64,000 nucleotides of DNA from Flavobacteriales bacterium. Lineage in GTDB: Bacteria > Bacteroidota > Bacteroidia > Flavobacteriales_D > Crocinitomicaceae. The DNA lies in NCBI GenBank assembly GCA_947497485.1, contig CANMHB010000015.1, positions 18,997 to 82,996 on the forward strand. Direction: 5' to 3'. A program made the translations under genes and the position numbers. The notes under the pieces are model-generated. The model searched no databases. It worked only from the letters and a program-made list of their open reading frames with translations, and was not told where the DNA came from. Below are positions 45,058 to 54,333 of the stretch, piece after piece (the stretch's first letter is position 1; every line of letters starts with the position of its first letter).

Positions 45058-48000
45058 ATGGATCAAATGATGAGTAGAGACGAGGCAATTGAAAAGTTAA
45101 CCGAATATTGGGAAACGGAAAAGTTTGTTTTTCAAGCAGATTTTCATGTGCCTCAAAATATAGTCTTACGTGAAGGAACCAAGCCTTTTGGATATTTTAG
45201 AAACATTCGATTAGATGGCGAAATTATAGAATATCCATTAGAATCTAATGAAAGAAGGATTAGTATCTATCACGTCCTAAAAGAAGGATTAGAAAATGGC
45301 AAACAATATGAAGTTGAATTAGATTTAACTAAAGATCCATATAGAAATAAGAATCCATACTCGATGATAGTGAAAAGGTTTAAAAAACTTGAATCTATGT
45401 CGACTGATACGGATTTTGCTCTTGAAAAAACGATCATTCAAATTTTTGACGAAAACATTAACATTAATTCCCCATTTCAGGCCGTAAACCTTGCGAATTC
45501 AGTAGAATCGCTTGCCATGGATATTTATTCTGAAGATAAACGTTTCATTTACGAATTAATACAAAATGCAGATGATGCAGCACTAGATGAAGATTCTGAT
45601 TTGTCTATTGATATATTAGATAACTATGTCGTTATTTCTCATAATGGAGCGCCATTTAATTCAAGGGATATTAGAGGTTTGTGTAGTATTGGATTAGGCA
45701 CTAAAACTAACGATGCGACAAAAACAGGATATAAGGGAATTGGTTTTAAATCGGTTTTCGGTCAACCCGAAGGCATTGTATACGTTAAAACAGAAAACAC
45801 GCTTTTTAGATTTGATAAAGAGTACGCAAATTTAAAAGGGTGGAATCCAAACTGGGGCAATCAAAAGATTTGGGAAGAAACCTACGGTGCTTTCAATTGT
45901 CCTTGGCAAATGATGCCAATTTTATCAATCAGTTCCAATGATATTGACACGGACGCGGTTTTAAACAATAAAATATATTCAGTCAAAACTGCCATTAAAG
46001 TTAATGATAGTCAAGCCCTTTACAACAATATTAATTCCTTTTTCGCGGACGCTAAATTTTTATTGTTTTTAAGAAAGATAAATAAGGTTTCTTTAACGTT
46101 TAAGCAACACAAATTAGAATTAGAAAAAACAAAAAATGTAACAATTGAAAACATGGTTACACTCCGTAGTAACCAAAAAAATATTTCCAACTGGTATGTG
46201 AAAAATTGGATAGAATTCATTCCAAAAAACATTCAAAACGTATTGAAATCTGATTCTAAAACGCCAAAGAAAATTCAGGATATGGAAAAAACTGAAATTT
46301 CTTTTGCGTTCAATGTTAATGAATCATTCGATAAAATTCACTTGTTGGAACCTGGTTTTAGCCTGCTCTATTCCTATTTACCAACATCAGAAAAAGAATA
46401 TAACTTCCCGTTTATCGTGAATTGTAATTTTCTTTTAGATGCAGGTAGAGAGAAAATACATAAAACCCGTAAATGGAATGAATGGTTGTTTCAAGTAATT
46501 GGTTATAAAACTGTTGAGTGTGTTGAAGAGTTTTTATCCAATAATCTTTTTGAATCAAACTATCTTTCCATATTCCGAAATGGAATAGTGTCCGAATCGG
46601 ATAAACTTCGTGAAAAACTTAATGAAGGATTAAAGATTGGCCTAGAAAAATTTGCAATCATTCAAGATAGAAATAAAAATTTTTGCAAGTTGAATGAGGT
46701 GATACTCGATCCATTTGATTTGTATAAAATAGATGATGAGTTACCAAATTCATTCGCATCTTTTTTAAGTGATAAAAAAGTTGGATTCTCTATGAATGGA
46801 AGCAACTTAATTGTTTTGTCAGAACAAAATGAGGTTTTAAAGAAATTGGATGCAATAGTTCTCAATGAAATCCAATTTCAGGATTTTCTTTACTCTAGGC
46901 ATTTGAACTCCTTTCTTACCCTAGATAATAATGGTTCCTTTCTTGACTACATTAGACCATTTGAATTAAATGATGCCTCTGGCAAATGGTACACAGCAGT
47001 AACAAATAATAAATTAATTATTAACCAAAATGGCGAATTAGATTTTATTAAAAAAGTTTGTTTTCCAATAACTATTGATACTGAAAATGAATTTCAAAAT
47101 ACACTTATCCATAGTAAGGTATTTGAATCCATTGAATCGAATAATGAACTAATTGAATGGTTAGGAAAATTGGGAGTTACGGATCCTGGAAGTATAGCGT
47201 ATCTTGAAAAAGAAATTATCGGTCGTATTGATAGTTGTGTCAACAAGGATAATTATTTAACAATAACAAAGTTCATTTTTGATCTCTACACGGATAGAAA
47301 ACTCACAGATAATCATTACGTCCATCTGCAGGAACTTCCTTTGGAAACAAATAAAGGATTAAAAAAGGCAAACCAAACAGTGTTATCTTTGGCTTATAAT
47401 CCAACAACTGATTTTAGTAAAGTTCTTCCAAACGAAGCTTATTTGTCAGATGTGTACTTATCCATCTCAAGTTCTCAAGAATGTAAATCATTTTTTAAGC
47501 AACTAAATGTAGTTGATGACATTGAATTTGTTAAATCGTCAAAAAAACTGTCAACTGATCTACCTATAGAGTACATCAATACATCAAATAACTTTGCAAA
47601 AGTAGGACATAGTTATCCTCACTTAATAGGTGTTTTTTACCCAAACCTACCATCATTAAAAGTTTCATTTTATTTACAATCATTTTCATTTATTGAACAA
47701 TCTATTTATCTAGATTTTTCACAACTCTTTTGGGAGAGAATTTTTATTAAGTACAATTTTATATTGGGCAGTGTCGGTGTTACTCCTATCAATCACGGCC
47801 CAGAAAGGGAGTTTTCAATTTATAATCTTGGTAATGGGATAACTATATCTTCCTTGGATGAAATGAATTGGGGAAGGCAAATTAATAATTTAACGAAGAT
47901 TCCTAGTTTCATTTTTTGGTATTTTCAAAATGTGCGGTGTATTCCAACAACAACGGGTATACAACTATCTAAGGAGACATTTACTAATTCTGAATTCGTA

Positions 48001-49626
48001 AGAGAATTAGCAGGAGATTATCTACCAGTATTTAATTTAAAAACATCTGTACCTGACGATTGGTGTAGACTTTTACAATTAAAGACAAAATTCCAGTTAA
48101 ATGACCTATTATATATCCTCGAAAAAATCTCTACTAACTTAGCCAACAAGGGATTTCTTGCGAAAGAAGACGAAAAGAGATTAGGATTAGTTTACAACGA
48201 GTTGATATCAAGGTTGGAAATAGATCTGGATAACACGGTAAATGTTATCAATAATTGGGCGCATCAACACGATTTAATAAGTACTTCAAAAAAGAATAGC
48301 CCACCTAATAAATTACTTTATATCAATATAGTAGGGTTTGAGAATTCAAGTAATGGAATTGAAACAATTTTTATTCCTAAAAATGTAGATACTAAACATT
48401 CCTATTTCGAAAAATTACTTAATTGTTTTGAGGTTAAAATTATTGATAGTTTTAGTTACCAAGCAAACAATGAAAAAGTATTTTACGATTTACAAATAAA
48501 ACTATTAAAGCTGATTGGACCAATTACTCTAATGCTAAAAAATAAGATGGTCATTAATGATTTAGATAGAGCGCTGTATGAACGCTACTTTAAAATTTCA
48601 AATACGCACTTCATTAATTGCGATAATATTCGGCCTGTTTTTGAACATGAAAAAGAAGAGTTTGAAGGTGAAATCGTAATATATCATTATAACGAAACTC
48701 AAAATAATTTTCTTATTTCTGAAAGTTGGAGAAGCCCAAGAATTATTTTAAATATATCCTATCATTTGAGTAAGTTGCTAACCGCAGTAAGATTAGAAAA
48801 AGAAATTATGATGATGTTGACTATGAATGATACTCATATTCTTGAATATTTAAAGAGTTTAGGAATTGACATAGAGGAATATAATATGTCCAATATTTCT
48901 GAAGAAATTATAAACCAAATTCAAGAATTAGAGAATAAATCCATTACAAAAGTAAGTCCATCAATTGTTCATTCGTCAAGTGATATCGATAAAAACCCTC
49001 TGGCAGAAAACACTCATAGTGAAATTGACAATAGAGATACAAATTCAGTTGAAAAGGATAATGAAAATTCATTTATAAAGGAAGTCGAAGATTTTATTGC
49101 TCATGAATTAGAAGGAACCGAATGGAGCCAACATATAATTGAACTTAAAGAACTTCTTCAATTAAATACTTCACCTGGTGAACAAAAGAAAAAAGTTTAT
49201 AACCTTCTTGCAAAGCTTAAATTGGCGAAATCAAGAAATATTCAGTTTGAAAATGTTGATGAGAATGAACGTCAGTATAATTACTTAGAAGGTAACGGTG
49301 AAAAATACATTGTACATAGTGCAAGAGGTAGTTTTGCATATATAGCGCCCCTTGAACTTATCAAAATGAGAGACGAAAAATTTAGAATGGCCCTTGATTT
49401 TGGTAGTAAAACCCCCATTAAAATTTATAATGAAGCTGAAGAAATCTTGAGTTTAAATACAAATCACCTCTTGTTATATCAGAATGAAAAAACGTTGAAT
49501 GAACTGTTTGCATTTTGCGAAAGCAACCAAAGTGCGAATAAACGCTTGCTAATTATTGATAAAGATCATGCAAGTACCAAATCAAAAGAACTTTTAAAAC
49601 TCATGATTCCAGATGAAGAATATTAA
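45058..49626 (+). CDS. large sacsin/HSP90-type GHKL ATPase
   Basis: The 1522-residue protein has a GHKL/HSP90-like ATPase domain near its start. The N-box is ELIQNADDA (166-174, with Asn170), HNGAPF is at 195-200, and the glycine loop is GYKGIGFKSVF (224-234). The remaining 1200 residues are a long regulatory body without recognised domain, like bacterial sacsin/NO VEIN relatives. The last 150 residues form a small alpha/beta domain (FAYIAPLELIKMRDEKF...). Its stop overlaps the next gene's start by 14 bases, which ties it to the helicase. ATPases of this class occur in several defence loci. Confidence 0.75.
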   Translation: MDQMMSRDEAIEKLTEYWETEKFVFQADFHVPQNIVLREGTKPFGYFRNIRLDGEIIEYPLESNERRISIYHVLKEGLENGKQYEVELDLTKDPYRNKNPYSMIVKRFKKLESMSTDTDFALEKTIIQIFDENININSPFQAVNLANSVESLAMDIYSEDKRFIYELIQNADDAALDEDSDLSIDILDNYVVISHNGAPFNSRDIRGLCSIGLGTKTNDATKTGYKGIGFKSVFGQPEGIVYVKTENTLFRFDKEYANLKGWNPNWGNQKIWEETYGAFNCPWQMMPILSISSNDIDTDAVLNNKIYSVKTAIKVNDSQALYNNINSFFADAKFLLFLRKINKVSLTFKQHKLELEKTKNVTIENMVTLRSNQKNISNWYVKNWIEFIPKNIQNVLKSDSKTPKKIQDMEKTEISFAFNVNESFDKIHLLEPGFSLLYSYLPTSEKEYNFPFIVNCNFLLDAGREKIHKTRKWNEWLFQVIGYKTVECVEEFLSNNLFESNYLSIFRNGIVSESDKLREKLNEGLKIGLEKFAIIQDRNKNFCKLNEVILDPFDLYKIDDELPNSFASFLSDKKVGFSMNGSNLIVLSEQNEVLKKLDAIVLNEIQFQDFLYSRHLNSFLTLDNNGSFLDYIRPFELNDASGKWYTAVTNNKLIINQNGELDFIKKVCFPITIDTENEFQNTLIHSKVFESIESNNELIEWLGKLGVTDPGSIAYLEKEIIGRIDSCVNKDNYLTITKFIFDLYTDRKLTDNHYVHLQELPLETNKGLKKANQTVLSLAYNPTTDFSKVLPNEAYLSDVYLSISSSQECKSFFKQLNVVDDIEFVKSSKKLSTDLPIEYINTSNNFAKVGHSYPHLIGVFYPNLPSLKVSFYLQSFSFIEQSIYLDFSQLFWERIFIKYNFILGSVGVTPINHGPEREFSIYNLGNGITISSLDEMNWGRQINNLTKIPSFIFWYFQNVRCIPTTTGIQLSKETFTNSEFVRELAGDYLPVFNLKTSVPDDWCRLLQLKTKFQLNDLLYILEKISTNLANKGFLAKEDEKRLGLVYNELISRLEIDLDNTVNVINNWAHQHDLISTSKKNSPPNKLLYINIVGFENSSNGIETIFIPKNVDTKHSYFEKLLNCFEVKIIDSFSYQANNEKVFYDLQIKLLKLIGPITLMLKNKMVINDLDRALYERYFKISNTHFINCDNIRPVFEHEKEEFEGEIVIYHYNETQNNFLISESWRSPRIILNISYHLSKLLTAVRLEKEIMMMLTMNDTHILEYLKSLGIDIEEYNMSNISEEIINQIQELENKSITKVSPSIVHSSSDIDKNPLAENTHSEIDNRDTNSVEKDNENSFIKEVEDFIAHELEGTEWSQHIIELKELLQLNTSPGEQKKKVYNLLAKLKLAKSRNIQFENVDENERQYNYLEGNGEKYIVHSARGSFAYIAPLELIKMRDEKFRMALDFGSKTPIKIYNEAEEILSLNTNHLLLYQNEKTLNELFAFCESNQSANKRLLIIDKDHASTKSKELLKLMIPDEEY

Positions 49627-51322
49627 TCAATCAAAGCATATAGAATTATTGCAAGCCGAACTGGATTATCAAGTTTTTGAGTTTGAAAAAATACTTGCGA
49701 CACAGGCGGCTAAAATGTTTATTGAAAAGAAACTTTTTATCTGTCGTTATCAAGGTTATGATGAGGTTAGAGGCAATGTAATTTTAAAATTTGATTCAGC
49801 GATTTGTCAACCGCCTAGAAAAAATGAAAATTTACTTTGTTTTATTTCTCGTATCCAAGATCATAATGTTCGCCAATGGGGAGGAATTACATACAAGGAT
49901 TTAAGGTCTGAATGTTTAATACAATTCGAGGCCAAAACTGTTTTCTACAACTATGAAAAGGATCACACCATAGTTGGTATTTCTGGAATAAAAGAAACGG
50001 ATGTTGAAAAATTTGAGCGCAATGCCTTAGTTTTTCTTGGTCCTACAGACCCCCCGTTAAAGTATCTTATGAATCTTGTAGATTTTATTACATCGGCAAG
50101 ACCGGAAACAAATCCCTACATTAATATTTCACTGGAAAATGAGAATTGGAATCCAGAACCATTAATTAGTGTTGATCCAGTTTTTGAAATTCAAACAGCA
50201 CTTCTTGAGAAGGATACTGTCATAATCCAAGGTCCACCTGGAACAGGGAAAACGTATCTAATGTCGCAAATTTGTGCTGCTTTGTTAAAGGCAGATTTCA
50301 GAATATTGGTTACGGCATTGACTAATAGAGCACTGATTGAACTGGCAGAAAAAGAACATCTAAAGGATGCGCTGAAGGACGGTAAAGTATATAAATCTTC
50401 ACTTACGGCTGACGAACAGAAAAATAAAAAAATAAAAGGAATAAAACCATTAAAAAATCTAAAAGAGCAAAGGCCTCCAATGCTTTTGTCTTCATATTAT
50501 GTAATGACTCAAATTGCGACCAAAGTAATGGAGGAAGAACATTTTGATTACATTATTATTGAAGAAGCAAGTCAAGCTTTTCTCTCTACTATAGCAATGG
50601 CGAGGAAACTCGGGAAAAAGTGTATTGTAATTGGTGATATCTGTCAGTTGGAACCAATTATTCAAAAAGAATACTCTTTAGAAGATCCAAATAATTTTCA
50701 CTACATGGTTTGTGGATTAAAGGCTTTGAGTTTTTTTTATAAGAATTCAAAAAATTACATTCTGACAGATTCATATCGATTAACACCAAATTCAGTATCT
50801 GCAACAAATGCATTTTATAATGAAAAGTTGGTTAGTAAATCAAATGCAATTTTACCTTTGCCATATACTCGAGGTTCATATGCAGAGAAACTTTTAAATT
50901 CAAATGGAGGTTCTTCCATTAAGAGAATTACAATGGATAATGGAATTTCTCCCTGCAAAGAGTGTTTCGAAATCATAGAGAAACTAATGAATGATTTAAT
51001 TCTCATTAATCCAAAAGTTGAAATAGCAATTCTGGCTTTTAATAGAGAAACTGTTCGTTCTTTGCAAAGTCGAATTTTCTCACAATTTAACAAGGCGGAA
51101 AATCTTTTAATAGAGACTGTAGATAGAATTCAAGGTATGACGGTTGATTATTGCATTTTCGTAATTCCTCAAGACAGTATTCCATTTTCAATTCAACCAA
51201 ATCGATTCAACGTAGCCACTTCAAGAGCAAGGTTATGTACGTTGATTATTGCAGATAAGGCTATTGATAACTTTATTCCAAATTACCCAAATGTTGCCGA
51301 ATACATAAATAGAATTATATAA
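49613..51322 (+). CDS. SF1 (Upf1/DNA2-like) helicase
   Basis: The 569-residue product has an N-terminal domain of about 180 residues and a superfamily 1B helicase core. Motif I is GPPGTGKT (207-214), motif II is IIIEEASQAF (Glu317, Glu318) and motif III is VIGDICQLEPI. Motif V is ETVDRIQGMTVDY and motif VI is NRFNVATSRARL. It should unwind or translocate on nucleic acid. No nuclease is fused. It lies between the GHKL ATPase gene, which it overlaps, and hsdR. Confidence 0.85.
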   Translation: MKNINQSKHIELLQAELDYQVFEFEKILATQAAKMFIEKKLFICRYQGYDEVRGNVILKFDSAICQPPRKNENLLCFISRIQDHNVRQWGGITYKDLRSECLIQFEAKTVFYNYEKDHTIVGISGIKETDVEKFERNALVFLGPTDPPLKYLMNLVDFITSARPETNPYINISLENENWNPEPLISVDPVFEIQTALLEKDTVIIQGPPGTGKTYLMSQICAALLKADFRILVTALTNRALIELAEKEHLKDALKDGKVYKSSLTADEQKNKKIKGIKPLKNLKEQRPPMLLSSYYVMTQIATKVMEEEHFDYIIIEEASQAFLSTIAMARKLGKKCIVIGDICQLEPIIQKEYSLEDPNNFHYMVCGLKALSFFYKNSKNYILTDSYRLTPNSVSATNAFYNEKLVSKSNAILPLPYTRGSYAEKLLNSNGGSSIKRITMDNGISPCKECFEIIEKLMNDLILINPKVEIAILAFNRETVRSLQSRIFSQFNKAENLLIETVDRIQGMTVDYCIFVIPQDSIPFSIQPNRFNVATSRARLCTLIIADKAIDNFIPNYPNVAEYINRII

Positions 51323-51324
51323 TT

Positions 51325-54291
51325 ATGTCATTTAACGAATTAAACAGTGTAGAACATTTCATCGTCCATCAATTAACTGGGTTGGATTTGAATGCAATGA
51401 AAGTGAGTGAGGCAAAAGCCACTTATGGTTTGCAATGGGTTTACAAATCAGCTGATGAATTGCAACGAAGTGTAAATGAGGTATTAATTGAGACAGAACT
51501 TAAAGATGCATTGATTCGCTTAAATCCTGAAATTGCTGCAAACCCAGAATTGGCGGATGAAGTGATTTATAAATTAAGAGCGGTATTGATTGCCGTTAAT
51601 CAAATGGGTTTAGTAAAAGCCAATGAAGAGTTTTTCAAATGGATGACCGGAGAAAAAACGATGCCCTTCGGGGAAAATAACCGACATGTTCCCATTCGTT
51701 TGATAGATTTTGAAGACCTAACAAATAACCGATATATTGCTACGAATCAATTTCGGATTCATCACAGGGAAACCAAAATTCCAGATGTTGTTTTAATGAT
51801 AAATGGAATTCCTGTAGTAATTGGTGAAGCAAAAACACCTATTCGACCTTCTGTAAGTTGGTTAGATGGCGCTTATGAAATACACGATGTGTATGAAAAT
51901 AGCGTTCCGCAATTATTTGTCCCAAATATTCTTTCTTTTGCTACAGAGGGTAAAGAACTGTTTTTTGGTGGTATTAGAACCCCGTTGGAATTTTGGGCTC
52001 CATGGAGAATGGAAAATGACGATGATGCATTAGCCAAACGATTAGGATTGAGTGAAATTGGTAAAGAACTTTCCGATTTATTGAGTCCAGTTCGACTATT
52101 AGATATTCTCCAAAATTTCTCCTTGTTTACTTCAAATAAAAAGAAACAACGAATAAAAATTTTGTGTCGCTTCCAACAATATGAAGGCGCAAATAAAATT
52201 GTTGAACGAGTAAAAGAAGGTCGAGTTAAGAAAGGTTTAATCTGGCATTTTCAAGGTTCTGGGAAATCGCTATTAATGGTTTTCGCTGCTCAAAAATTGA
52301 GAAAGTCTGCTGAATTAAAAAGTCCGACAGTAATTGTTTTGGTGGATCGAACTGATTTGGATACTCAGATCAGCGGAACCTTTAATGCCGCAGAAATACC
52401 GAATGTAGAAACGACAGAAAGCATCAGCGAATTACAAAGATTGTTGGAGCGCGATACTCGTAAGATTATCATCTCAATGATTCATAAATTTCGTGATGCG
52501 AAGCCGAATATGAATGGCAGAGACAATATCATTGTTTTGGTTGATGAAGCGCATCGAACTCAAGAAGGCGATCTTGGAAGACAAATGCGTGCAGCTTTGC
52601 CCAATGCATTTTTGTTCGGTCTAACTGGAACTCCTGTAAATAAAGCGGATAAAAATACCTTTTGGGCATTTGGTTCCGAAGAGGACGAAGGTGGATATAT
52701 GTCACGGTACACTTTCCAAGATTCTATTCGTGATAAGGCAACACTACCATTGCATTTCGAACCTCGATTAGTTGATGTACATGTCGATAAAGAAACGATA
52801 GATAAAGCATTTGCTGAATTTAAAGAAGATGCAGCATTGACGGATGAAGAAGCCGATGCTTTGAATCAAAAATCTGCGAAGATGGCAGCCTTTTTAAAGT
52901 CGCCAGAACGAGTTGCAAAAATAGTAGAAGACATAGCACAACATTTTAAGGAGAAAGTCGATCCCCAGGGATTTAAAGCCATGATTGTAACACCTGATCG
53001 TCATGGCTGTGTTCAATATAAGGAAGAACTTGATAAGCATTTTCCAACAGAGGCAAGCACAGTCGTAATTTCCACAACTGCAAATGATGATTTTGATTTC
53101 AAGCAGAAATGGGGAATGGATAAGGCTAAACAAGAGAAAGTAGTCGAAGAGTTTTCTGATCCTCAATCAGATGTAAAATTTATTATAGTCACAGCCAAAT
53201 TGTTAACAGGTTTTGATGCTCCTGTTTTGCAAACGATGTACTTGGATAAATCTTTGAAAGATCATACCTTACTTCAAGCAATTTGTCGAACTAATCGTCT
53301 ATATCCAAGTAAAACCTTTGGACGAATTGTAGATTATTTCGGAGTTTTTGATGACGCAGCCAAAGCACTCCAGTTTGACGAGCAAAGTGTAAAACAAGTT
53401 ATTACAAACTTATCTGAATTAAGAGAGAAGTTACCTACAGCCGTAAAAGATACCTTAAGCCATTTTAATGGCGTTGATCGCACTATTTTCGGTTTTGAAG
53501 GATTAGAAGCCGCTCAAAATGCCATTAAAACAAATGAGCAAAAAGATGCGTTTGCCGCCGATTACAAGTACCTATCAAAACTTTGGGAGTCGCTATCTCC
53601 AGATAATATTTTGGACTTGTATCACACCGATTACAAATGGCTTTCACAAGTATTTGAATCTGTAAGGCCAGCATCTGACAACATCGGAAAGTTATTATGG
53701 TTTTCACTCGGAGCACAAACAACTAAACTCATTCACGATAATATCCATGTAGGTGACGTACATCAATTGGATGAATTTGTATTGGATGCTGATGTTATCG
53801 AAGATATTTTTAATAATCCAGATCCAAAAAACGCCAAAAAACTTGAAAAGATTCTCATTAAGCGTTTCCAAAAACACGAGGGGAATCCGAATTTCAAGAA
53901 ATTAAGCGAACGATTAGAGGCATTGAGAGATAAAGCCGAGAAGGGATTAATTACCTCAATTGAATTTGTGAAAGAACTATGTAAAATTGCGAAAGAAACC
54001 GTTCAAGCAGAAAAAGAATTAGAACAAGCGATTCAAGAAAAATCTCCAAAATCGGCGTTAACTGAATTGTTTTTGGAACTAAAGACTGACCAAACTCCAG
54101 CAGTAGTCGAGCGTATTGTAAGCGATATTGATGCGATTGTTCGAGTATTCAGATTTCCGGGTTGGCAACAATCCATTTCAGGTGAAAGAGAAGTACAGAA
54201 ATCACTTCGTCAAGCACTGCTGAAGTATAAATTACATAAAGACCAAGAACTCTTTGATCGAGCATATGCTTATATTAAGGAGTATTACTGA
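51325..54291 (+). CDS. hsdR: type I restriction endonuclease subunit R
   Basis: The 988-residue protein has an N-terminal PD-(D/E)xK nuclease with PD (153-154) and GEAK (Glu168, Lys170). A SF2 translocase follows, with Walker A QGSGKS (310-315) and DEAH (407-410), motif VI as QAICRTNRLYPSKTFG, and a helical C-terminal part that contacts the methylase core. With M and S it pulls DNA and cuts unmodified targets at a distance. It is normal in length. Three genes separate it from hsdS, which is unusual. Confidence 0.92.
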   Translation: MSFNELNSVEHFIVHQLTGLDLNAMKVSEAKATYGLQWVYKSADELQRSVNEVLIETELKDALIRLNPEIAANPELADEVIYKLRAVLIAVNQMGLVKANEEFFKWMTGEKTMPFGENNRHVPIRLIDFEDLTNNRYIATNQFRIHHRETKIPDVVLMINGIPVVIGEAKTPIRPSVSWLDGAYEIHDVYENSVPQLFVPNILSFATEGKELFFGGIRTPLEFWAPWRMENDDDALAKRLGLSEIGKELSDLLSPVRLLDILQNFSLFTSNKKKQRIKILCRFQQYEGANKIVERVKEGRVKKGLIWHFQGSGKSLLMVFAAQKLRKSAELKSPTVIVLVDRTDLDTQISGTFNAAEIPNVETTESISELQRLLERDTRKIIISMIHKFRDAKPNMNGRDNIIVLVDEAHRTQEGDLGRQMRAALPNAFLFGLTGTPVNKADKNTFWAFGSEEDEGGYMSRYTFQDSIRDKATLPLHFEPRLVDVHVDKETIDKAFAEFKEDAALTDEEADALNQKSAKMAAFLKSPERVAKIVEDIAQHFKEKVDPQGFKAMIVTPDRHGCVQYKEELDKHFPTEASTVVISTTANDDFDFKQKWGMDKAKQEKVVEEFSDPQSDVKFIIVTAKLLTGFDAPVLQTMYLDKSLKDHTLLQAICRTNRLYPSKTFGRIVDYFGVFDDAAKALQFDEQSVKQVITNLSELREKLPTAVKDTLSHFNGVDRTIFGFEGLEAAQNAIKTNEQKDAFAADYKYLSKLWESLSPDNILDLYHTDYKWLSQVFESVRPASDNIGKLLWFSLGAQTTKLIHDNIHVGDVHQLDEFVLDADVIEDIFNNPDPKNAKKLEKILIKRFQKHEGNPNFKKLSERLEALRDKAEKGLITSIEFVKELCKIAKETVQAEKELEQAIQEKSPKSALTELFLELKTDQTPAVVERIVSDIDAIVRVFRFPGWQQSISGEREVQKSLRQALLKYKLHKDQELFDRAYAYIKEYY

Positions 54292-54333
54292 TAATAAAAG
54301 ATTGTTTTAAAAACTCTAAATGAAATAGTAGTT

